Both the position numbers and the translations under genes were made by a program. This document shows, one piece after another, positions 4,322 through 10,373 of a stretch of 10,373 nt of DNA. The stretch covers positions 5,958 to 16,330 of the forward strand of contig MGON01000114.1 of assembly GCA_001795345.1 (NCBI GenBank), given 5' to 3'. The DNA is from Chloroflexi bacterium RIFCSPLOWO2_02_FULL_71_16 (GTDB lineage Bacteria; Chloroflexota; Limnocylindria; P2-11E). The notes under the pieces were generated by a model. That model made no database searches. It worked only from the letters and a program-made list of their open reading frames with translations, and was not told the DNA's origin. How positions within the stretch are numbered: position 1 is the stretch's first letter; every line of letters begins with the position of its first letter.

Positions 4322-5637
4322 GGCAGGTACGGCATGGGGTCCACGGCCCGTCCGTTCACGATCGTCATGAAGTGGACGTGCGGTCCGGTGGTCCAGCCGG
4401 TCATCCCGATGTAGCCGATCACCGTCCCGGCGGTGACCGTCTGCCCGACGCGGACCGTCGGGCCCGGCCGGTCGCTCATGTGGCCGTAGAGGGTCGAGAA
4501 GTTCGAGCCGTGCGCGATGATCACGACCGTCGCGGTGTCGCCGTACGCGAGGTACGGCTTGCCCACGGTGACGACCTGGCCCGCGGCCGCGGCGCGGAGC
4601 GGCGTGTACATAGGCGCCGCGACGTCGAGGCCGTTGTGGAAGCCGCCCCAGCGCGGTCCGAAGCGCGACGTGACCGTCCCGTTCACCGGCCAGATGGCCA
4701 TGCGGCCGTTGAATGCGCCCAGGCCGCTGCGGGCGGCCAGCTCCGCCGCGAGCTGCGCGTACGCCGCCTCCGTGCGCTCTAGGTCGCGGTTGAGCTTCGC
4801 GGCCTCGGAGTTCGCCTGGTGCTGCGCGCCGACGGCGGCGTTCTTGTTCACCTGGGCCTCGTATCGCACGCCCGCCTGCGTCGTGATGTTCGCCTTCATC
4901 TCCGCGACGATCCGCTCGTAGTCCGCCTTCTTGGTGGCGAGGGACGCCTTCTGCCGCTCGATCTGGTCCTCGAGGCCCTCTATCTCCTGCTGCTTCTGCG
5001 CGACGGTCGCTTCCTTCTCGGCGGTCGATGCCCGCAGCGAGCGGATCTCGCTCACCAGCTGCTGGTCCTGCCGGTTGATGAGCACCATCGCCTGCACCCG
5101 GTCGGTGAACTGCGTGATCGAGCCGGAGGACAGGAGCATCTCGAGAGGGCTGATCTGCGCCTGCCGGTACGTCGTTCGGAGGTGCACTGCGTAGAGGTCC
5201 TGCCGCCGCGCGAGCTGTCGTTCGTTCGCCGAGGCCTCGGCCTTTAGCGATCCGATGAGCGCCGCGGTCTCGGTGAGCTGGAAAGCGACGAGCGAGAGCT
5301 GCTCCTGGGCGATCTCGATCTCGATCCGGAGAGAGTCGGCCTCGCTCTGCGCGGCGGCCTGCTGCGCCGCCAGGGTGTTGATGCGCGCGTTCGCCGCGCT
5401 CACCGCGGCCTGGAAGCGGCTCGCCTCCTGCCGGTAGCGCTCGGCGTTCTGGCGCGACACCTGGACGGCGCGCTCGAGCTCCTGCTTCTGGCGGGCAAGC
5501 TCGGCGAGCCTGTCCTCGTCCGGGTCGGCCGACGCGGGGGCGACCTGAACGACGAACAGCGCAAGCGCCGCGAGCGCGACGGCGAGCGTCCGCCAGCGGC
5601 CGACCCCACCTCCCCGGACGGTCCGGGGAGCTCCCAT
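4318..5637 (-). CDS. M23-family (LytM) murein hydrolase with coiled coil, EnvC/PcsB-like partner of FtsEX
   Basis: This is a secreted peptidoglycan hydrolase that probably works in septal cell-wall splitting under FtsEX control. From ATG 5637 it has 439 residues: a signal peptide (1-37, cleavage after APASA), two long heptad-rich coiled-coil stretches (about 40-148 and 185-300) separated by YRQAQISPLEMLLSSGS, and a C-terminal M23 domain (about 314-439). All expected zinc/catalytic residues are present: HNGLD (His334, Asp338), YGHM (His386) and GPHVHF (His420, His422). The domain is therefore predicted active, unlike the degenerate LytM domain of E. coli EnvC. An alternative GTG at 5688 overlaps the ftsX stop by 4 nt but gives an overlong signal peptide; ATG 5637 has GAGG 11 nt upstream. 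A stable hairpin (5610-5630) follows the ATG. Confidence 0.9.
   Translation of the reverse strand: MGAPRTVRGGGVGRWRTLAVALAALALFVVQVAPASADPDEDRLAELARQKQELERAVQVSRQNAERYRQEASRFQAAVSAANARINTLAAQQAAAQSEADSLRIEIEIAQEQLSLVAFQLTETAALIGSLKAEASANERQLARRQDLYAVHLRTTYRQAQISPLEMLLSSGSITQFTDRVQAMVLINRQDQQLVSEIRSLRASTAEKEATVAQKQQEIEGLEDQIERQKASLATKKADYERIVAEMKANITTQAGVRYEAQVNKNAAVGAQHQANSEAAKLNRDLERTEAAYAQLAAELAARSGLGAFNGRMAIWPVNGTVTSRFGPRWGGFHNGLDVAAPMYTPLRAAAAGQVVTVGKPYLAYGDTATVVIIAHGSNFSTLYGHMSDRPGPTVRVGQTVTAGTVIGYIGMTGWTTGPHVHFMTIVNGRAVDPMPYLP
5610..5630. repeat. 9-bp hairpin just inside the M23 peptidase gene
   Basis: CTCCCCGGA (5610-5618) pairs perfectly with TCCGGGGAG (5622-5630) across a 3-nt loop. 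It begins 7 nt downstream of the ATG at 5637, where a stable mRNA structure would affect ribosome loading. Confidence 0.6.
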
Positions 5638-5646
5638 GGCTGGCGC

Positions 5647-5676
5647 ATCCTCGCACCCGAAGTCGGTCGCGGTCAA
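5647..5676 (-). promoter_or_regulatory. Promoter-like box at the ftsX/M23 junction
   Basis: Minus-strand TTGACC (5676-5671), an 18-nt spacer and GAGGAT (5652-5647) preceded by TG-C reproduce the promoter pattern at 4080-4108. A start near 5640 would fall almost on the ATG at 5637. It overlaps the alternative N-terminal coding sequence, so it may be chance. Confidence 0.25.
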
Positions 5677-5684
5677 GGGGCCTC

Positions 5685-6578
5685 TCACTTGGCGAGGTGC
5701 GTCCTGACGGAGATGGTCGCGCCGCCGGCGCCGACCAGCAGGGCGAACCCAAGCACGCCGGCCGCCAGCTGGCCGATGAAGTTCGGGCCCAGGGACACCG
5801 GAAGGATGTCCAGGAAGCCGATGAGGGCGTTCGTCACGGGCCCCGACGCGGCCATGAGCGCCGCGAGCGCCACGGCGGCGCCGAAGGCGCCGACGAGCAT
5901 GCCCTCGAGGATGAATGGCCAGCGCACGAACCAGTTGGTGGCGCCGACCAGCTTCATGATCTCGATCTCGTCCCGCCGCGCGTGCACCGCGATCCGGATC
6001 GTGTTGACGATCACGAACAGCGCGACGAGGAGCATCATCCCGAGCACCGCGAACCCACCGAAGGACAGGACGCGCGTGATCGTCAGGAGCTTGTCGACGA
6101 CCTGCGGGTTGTCCACGACGTCCGTCACGACGCCGCTACCGACCTCGGCGCGCATCTCCTCGGCCACCCGGCGGCTCTCCTGGGCGCTACGGAGCTTGAC
6201 CTCGAGCGACGCTGGCAGCGGGTTCACGCCGATGTCCTCGACCGGGCCGAGGTCGGCGCGCTGCTCGCTGAGCTCGCGGAGGCGCGCGAGCGCGTCGTCC
6301 TTGCTCACGTAGGTGACGCTCGACACGGCGGGGTCCCGCTCGATCCGCGCCTTGAGGTCGAGGATCTCCGAGACGGCCGCGTCGTCGGACAGGTACCCGA
6401 CCAGCTCGACCTTCGACTCGAGGAGCGAGACCGCCGACTGGAGTCCCCGGTCGGCGATGAGGAAGAACGCGAAGAGCAGGAGCATGAGCGCGACCGTGAA
6501 CGTCGAGGCCATGCTCATGACCGGGTTGCGCCAGAACCCCTGCCAGGCAGCGCCGAGGATGTACGTGAGGCGCGTCAT
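5685..6578 (-). CDS. ftsX: Cell-division protein FtsX
   Basis: FtsX is the permease-like partner of the ATPase FtsE. The complex sits at the division site and passes conformational signals across the membrane to a peptidoglycan hydrolase. The 297-residue product has the standard topology: a cytosolic N-terminus (MTRLTYILGAAWQGFWRNP), TM1 (about 22-43), an extracellular domain (about 44-165), then TM2-TM4 (about 168-195, 222-246, 268-292). The family motif RRDEIEIMKLVGAT (201-214) leads into FVRWPFILEG, the cytosolic stretch expected to contact FtsE. The ATG at 6578 overlaps the ftsE stop as ATGA, a clear sign of translational coupling; the frame upstream of it is the shadow of ftsE. The next gene is the M23 hydrolase, the likely target. 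Confidence 0.95.
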   Translation of the reverse strand: MTRLTYILGAAWQGFWRNPVMSMASTFTVALMLLLFAFFLIADRGLQSAVSLLESKVELVGYLSDDAAVSEILDLKARIERDPAVSSVTYVSKDDALARLRELSEQRADLGPVEDIGVNPLPASLEVKLRSAQESRRVAEEMRAEVGSGVVTDVVDNPQVVDKLLTITRVLSFGGFAVLGMMLLVALFVIVNTIRIAVHARRDEIEIMKLVGATNWFVRWPFILEGMLVGAFGAAVALAALMAASGPVTNALIGFLDILPVSLGPNFIGQLAAGVLGFALLVGAGGATISVRTHLAK

Positions 6579-7273
6579 GCGGCGTACAGCCCCTCGCGCT
6601 CGTCGCGGATGATCCGCCCGTGGTCGAGGTGGATCACGCGCCGGCGGAGCGCGTTGACGATCTCGGCGTTGTGGGTCGCGATGAGGACCGTCGTCCCCAT
6701 CTCGTTCACGCGGACGAGCAGCTTGATGATCTCCCACGTGGTCACGGGGTCGAGGTTCCCGGTCGGCTCGTCGGCGACGAGGATCTTCGGGCGCATGACG
6801 AGCGCTCGCGCGATCGCCGTGCGCTGCTGCTCGCCGCCGGAGAGCTCGCGCGGGAAGTGGCGGCGCCGCGGCGTGAGGCCGACGAGTGCGAGCGCGCGCT
6901 CGGTCTCCTCACGGATCACGCGGTGGCCGTGCCCGGTGACGACGAGAGCGAACGCGACGTTCTCGTACACGGTCTTCGTCTGCAGGAGCTTGAAGTCCTG
7001 GAACACGATCCCGACCTTGCGCCGGAGATGCGGGACCTTGCCGGGCGTCATGCGCCCGACGTCCTGCCCATCGACGACGACCCTTCCGTTCGTCGAGAGC
7101 TCCTCGCGGATGAGGAGGCGGTTCAGGGTGGACTTGCCGGCACCCGATGAGCCGACGGCAAATACGAATTCACCCGCCTCGATGTGCAGGTCGATGTCGC
7201 GCAGCGCATACGTCCCGTTGGGGTAGCGCTTGCTGACGTCCTCGAGCGAGATCAGATCGTTACCCTTCCCCAA
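6575..7273 (-). CDS. ftsE: Cell-division ATP-binding protein FtsE
   Basis: FtsE is the cytosolic ATPase of the FtsEX complex; its ATP cycle is transmitted through FtsX to activate wall hydrolysis at the septum. The 232-residue product has every ABC motif: Walker A GSSGAGKST (41-49), Q-loop VFQDFKLL (Gln92), signature LSGGEQQR (144-151), Walker B/D-loop ILVADEPTGNLD (164-175) and switch His201 (ATHN). FtsE-typical features are the N-terminal FxxVSKRYPNG-like stretch and short length. The start is TTG at 7273: no ATG or GTG is available nearby in frame, and GAGGG lies 8 nt upstream. Asn51 after the Walker A (STLNRLL) is where most FtsE proteins seem to have a hydrophobic residue. First gene of the operon; promoter at 7315-7344. 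Confidence 0.95.
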   Translation of the reverse strand: MGKGNDLISLEDVSKRYPNGTYALRDIDLHIEAGEFVFAVGSSGAGKSTLNRLLIREELSTNGRVVVDGQDVGRMTPGKVPHLRRKVGIVFQDFKLLQTKTVYENVAFALVVTGHGHRVIREETERALALVGLTPRRRHFPRELSGGEQQRTAIARALVMRPKILVADEPTGNLDPVTTWEIIKLLVRVNEMGTTVLIATHNAEIVNALRRRVIHLDHGRIIRDEREGLYAA

Positions 7274-7314
7274 AAGATCGGCCCTCGAGCGCCCGGCCGT
7301 TCGGTCGCAGCCCG

Positions 7315-7344
7315 ACCGTATCAGCCAGGGCGCGCCTAGGACAA
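7315..7344 (-). promoter_or_regulatory. Promoter of the ftsE operon
   Basis: Minus-strand TTGTCC (7344-7339, four of six), an 18-nt spacer, then TACGGT (7320-7315, three of six) preceded by TG-A, an extended -10. The start would fall near 7308, about 35 nt before the TTG. A 6-bp inverted repeat CGGTCG/CGACCG (7302-7307, 7313-7318) overlaps the -10 and the start point, as an operator might. Confidence 0.4.
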
Positions 7345-7405
7345 CGGCATATGGGCCCGATCGCTACTTCGCGACCCGCTGGATAGAGGGGAACGTACGC
7401 CTTGG

Positions 7406-7427
7406 GTACACCCGCCGGCCCGTGTAC
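7406..7427. repeat. Inverted repeat GTACAC/GTGTAC in the ftsE-gyrA intergenic region
   Basis: GTACAC (7406-7411) and GTGTAC (7422-7427) flank a 10-nt GC-rich centre, about 60 nt upstream of the ftsE promoter. It could be a regulator site; function unknown. Confidence 0.3.
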
Positions 7428-7447
7428 TTCGTACGTGGCCGTCGTCG

Positions 7448-7478
7448 CCCGGCTCCGTGCGCAAGCGCCCGAGCCGGG
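7448..7478 (-). terminator. Possible gyrA terminator hairpin
   Basis: CCCGGCTC (7448-7455) pairs with GAGCCGGG (7471-7478) as a perfect 8-bp stem, with an inner GCGC-TT-GCGC-like pairing on the minus strand. It begins 23 nt after the gyrA stop. No T-run follows on either strand, so intrinsic termination is uncertain. Confidence 0.4.
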
Positions 7479-7500
7479 ACTCCTAGGCCATGTAACGGGG

Positions 7501-10373
7501 TCAGTCCTTGATGCCGAGCTCCGTCTGCGACGTGCGGCCGGACGAGAACGTCGCGACCGACGCGATGTTGGCGTCGCCTGTGGCCATCACCTTCACGCCC
7601 TGGGTCGCGCGCGATAGCACCCGGATCTGCTCCAGCGGCACCCGGATGACGACACCGGTCGTGGTGATGAGCAGGACCTCCTGGGTGGCCTCGTCGACCA
7701 TCCGGGCCGCCGAGACGTCCCCCGTCTTCGTGGTGAGCGCCGCGAGGATGACGCCCTGGCCGCCGCGGCCCTGCGTCGGGAACTCCTCCACGTCCGTGCG
7801 CTTGCCGAACCCGTGCTCCGTCACCGAGAGCACCTGCGTCTTGGGCCGGACGATGCCCATGCCCATGACGCGGTCGCCCTTCCCCAGGCGGATGCCGGTG
7901 ACGCCCTGCGTCTGCCGGCCCATCGGCCGCGCGTCGGTCGCCTTGAAGACGATCCCCTTCCCCTTCTTCGTGGCGAGGAGGATCCGGTCCTTGTCGGTGC
8001 AGGAGGTGACCCAGGCGAGCTCGTCGCCCTTGCGCAGCTGGATGGCGATGAGCCCGGCACGGCGCACGTTCGCGTACTCCGCGATGGGGGTCTTCTTGAC
8101 GAAGCCGCGCCGCGTCGCCATGACGAGGTGCTCGGCCTTCGCCGCGTCGCGGAGCGCGACAAGGGCCGACACCCGCTCGCCCGCCTGCATCGCCTCGAGG
8201 ATGTTCTGGATGGGCGTGCCCTTCGCGGTGCGGCTCGCGTCCGGGAGCTCATGGACCTTCAGGGCGAAGACCCGGCCGCGGTCGGTGAAGACGTACAGGC
8301 GGTCGTGCGTCCGCGAGACCAGGAGGTGCTCGACATCGTCCTCCTCGCGTGTGGCCATGCCGATGACGCCGCGGCCGCCGCGATGCTGCGCGCGGTACGT
8401 CGACAGCGGGATCCGCTTCACGTAATTGCGGCTCGAGACGGTGATGACGACGTCCTCGTCGGCGACGAGATCCTCGTCGCTCATCTCGCGGACGACGTCA
8501 TCCACGACCTTCGTCCGCCGGTCGTCGCCGTAGGCCTCGGCGAGCTCGTCGAGGTCCCGCTTGATCAGGGCGAGGACCTTGCGGGGGCTCGCGAGGATGG
8601 ACTCGAGCTCGGCGATGAGCTTGATGGTCGCCTCGTACTCCTCGTCGATCTTGGCGCGCTCGAGGCCGGTCAGGCGGCGCAGCTGCATGTCGAGGATGGC
8701 CCGGGCCTGCACCTCGGAGAGGCCGAACTTCGCCTGGAGGGAGGCGAGCGCCGTCTCGGGAGACTTGCTGGCGCGGATCGTCCTCACGACCTCGTCGATG
8801 TGGTCGAGCGCGATCTTGAAGCCTTCGAGGATGTGCGCGCGGTCCTTCGCCTTCCGGAGATCGTGCTCGGTGCGGCGCTTGATGACGTCGCGCCGGAACT
8901 CGATGTGGTGGTGGAGGATGTCCTTGAGCGAGAGCGTCCGCGGCTGCTGCTCGACGAGGGCGAGCATGTTGAAGTTGAAGGCCGACTGCATGGCGGTGTG
9001 CTTGAACAGGCTGTTCAGCACACGGCCGGGGTCGTCATCCCGCTTGACCTCGATGACGATGCGCATGCCGTCGCGGTCGCTCTCGTCCCGCATGTCCGAG
9101 ATGCCGGCGAGCCGCTTGCTCTGGACCAGCTCGGCGATCTTCTCGATCAACGAAGCCTTGTTGACCGCGTACGGCAGCTCGCTCACGACGATCGCGGAGC
9201 GGTTGCCCTTCATGTCCTCGAAGTGCGCCTTCGCCCGCATGACCACGCGGCCACGGCCGTTGGCGTACGCGCGCCGGATGGCGTCGACCCGCTCGGGCGC
9301 GCTCGTCTCCACGTTGCGCTGCTCCTCGAAGCGGTAGATCGTCCCGCCCCCGGGGAAATCCGGACCGAGGATCGTCTCGCAGAGATCGTTGGCGGTCAGC
9401 TCGGGATCGTCGATGAGACGCTTCGTCGCCGCGATGACCTCGCGGAGGTTGTGAGGCGGGATGTTGGTCGCCATGCCGACGGCGATGCCCGTGGAGCCGT
9501 TCACCAGGAGGTTCGGCAGGCGGGCCGGGAGCACGAGCGGCTGCATGTGCCGGCCGTCGTAGTTGGGCTCCCAGTCGACCGTCTCCTTGTCGATGTCGGT
9601 GAGGAGCTCGAGGGAGATCGGGGCCAGCTTGGCCTCGGTGTAGCGCTCCGCGGCAGGTGGGTCGTCGTCGATCGAGTTGTGGACGAACACGCCGGCGGCC
9701 AGGGCGAAGTTCTGGGTCACGTCGACGGTCAGGTCGTACACGTCCGCCCGGCCCGCCGGCTCGACGCGGTCGACGCGCACCTGCAGGCTGGCGGGGATCG
9801 GGAACGCGCCGGTGCGGTGCAGGCGCTCCGGAATGGCCGTCCGCGCGAAGGGCATGAGCTGGTCCTTCGGGCGGAGAGCCTGCGCCTCGCGGTAGGTGCC
9901 GTCACGGAGCATGAACCGGTGGTCGGGCGTGCAGACCACCTCGTTGCCGTTCGAGAGCGTCACCTTGACGACCGGGTCGTCGCGGCGCACCAGTCGCGGC
10001 GCGCGCACCGGCTTGAGGCGCACGTTGCGGTGCTGGTCGATGGTGAAGATGTCGCCCCGCAGGCCGTGGCGGACCATGTCGATGAGCTCGAGGAACGTCT
10101 TCTTCTCGCCGTTGGTGAGCTCGACCTTCGTGTCGCCAGAGAAGCAGCCGAAGTTCCCCTGCCCCGTTATCAGCGGGTAGCGGACCGAGAAGTCCTGCGC
10201 CATCCTCACGAGCGCGTCGTAGATCGGCAGGTTCCCATGAGGGTGGTAGCGCGACATCACGATGCCGGTCACGTTCGCCGACTTGCGGAATGGACGATCG
10301 GGGCGAAGGCCCTCCTCGTACATGGCATAGAGGATCCGGCGCTGCACCGGCTTGAGCCCATCCCGGACGTCGG
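7501..10373 (-). CDS. gyrA: DNA gyrase subunit A with in-frame mini-intein (5' end outside window)
   Basis: GyrA is the DNA-breaking and DNA-wrapping subunit of gyrase (A2B2), which introduces negative supercoils. The frame is open through the window edge. The first visible codons read [17 protein letters not shown], so only about 30 N-terminal residues are missing. Visible landmarks are the quinolone region [14 protein letters not shown], the catalytic Tyr in ERYTEAKL (codon 9640-9642), [18 protein letters not shown], the long helical arms, and the GyrA box QHRGGRG (8368-8388). The box marks it as GyrA rather than ParC and precedes the six-blade DNA-wrapping domain. A 157-residue intein (9676-10146) splits GNFG from [12 protein letters not shown]. 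Without it the visible protein is 799 residues, normal for GyrA. The Ser83/Asp82 equivalents are Leu and Asn. Stop TGA at 7501-7503. Confidence 0.97.
   Translation of the reverse strand, partial: [956 protein letters not shown]
9676..10146 (-). other. Mini-intein in GyrA, no homing endonuclease
   Basis: A 157-residue protein-splicing element excises itself and joins GNFG to SIDDDPP. Numbering from Cys1: block A [13 protein letters not shown] (1-13), block B [12 protein letters not shown] (Thr73 and His76 of the TxxH motif), block F [15 protein letters not shown] (135-149, Asp138), block G GVFVHN (His156, Asn157), followed by the +1 nucleophile Ser. These are the class 1 splicing residues, so splicing is expected. 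The position where many inteins have His in block F (HNF) is Gln145. Only about 45 residues separate block B from block F, and no LAGLIDADG motif is seen, so the element cannot home by itself. The reading frame is intact on both sides. The well-known mycobacterial GyrA inteins instead interrupt RY^T at the catalytic tyrosine. Confidence 0.95.

Noticed and set aside
5697..7226. Long plus-strand open frame (over 500 codons) opposite ftsX and ftsE.
   Set aside because: It is charged low-complexity sequence without motifs. Both genes on the other strand are unmistakable, so this is a codon-bias shadow.
9676..10146. Homing endonuclease within the intein.
   Set aside because: Only about 45 residues lie between blocks B and F, with no LAGLIDADG or HNH pattern. 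The element is a mini-intein.

Overview
This GC-rich window (third codon positions are almost all G or C) comes from a bacterial chromosome and looks mostly like housekeeping DNA. No phage, insertion sequence, CRISPR array or rRNA/tRNA gene is visible. The ftsE-ftsX-peptidase-smpB order is the kind of layout seen in monoderm-type lineages. Together with the style of the proteins it suggests a GC-rich Chloroflexota-like bacterium, but that placement is an inference; nothing here fixes the phylum.

Layout. Positions 126-902 (minus) encode a secreted or lipid-anchored SGNH hydrolase, divergent from the tmRNA gene ssrA (992-1340, plus). A small NTF2/SnoaL-fold protein (1412-1831, minus) and a GlsB/YeaQ-type stress membrane protein (2005-2265, minus) follow. 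Divergent from these, on the plus strand, are a 43-residue membrane peptide gene (2442-2573) and a TerC-family membrane protein (2621-3376). TerC converges on smpB (3373-3885, minus) so tightly that the two stop codons overlap. Upstream of smpB is a compact unit made of a promoter, a strong Shine-Dalgarno site, a 27-codon ORF and a 15-bp terminator (3911-4108, minus).

Next comes a cell-division operon read on the minus strand: ftsE (TTG start), ftsX, an M23/LytM peptidase with a coiled coil, and a 44-residue membrane peptide. ftsE/ftsX and peptidase/peptide each overlap by 4 bases, and the stop of ftsX overlaps an alternative GTG start of the peptidase. FtsEX is expected to gate the peptidase from the membrane. 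The last 2.9 kb is gyrA (minus, 5' end outside the window), interrupted by a 157-residue mini-intein at an unusual point (GNFG^S) and carrying Leu/Asn at the quinolone-determining positions.

How the genes work together: tmRNA and SmpB are the two dedicated components of trans-translation and lie 2 kb apart. FtsE, FtsX and the M23 hydrolase form a septal peptidoglycan hydrolysis module. The most notable points are the GyrA mini-intein, the self-contained 27-codon gene in front of smpB (possibly a leader/attenuator), and three small peptide genes that routine annotation could miss.
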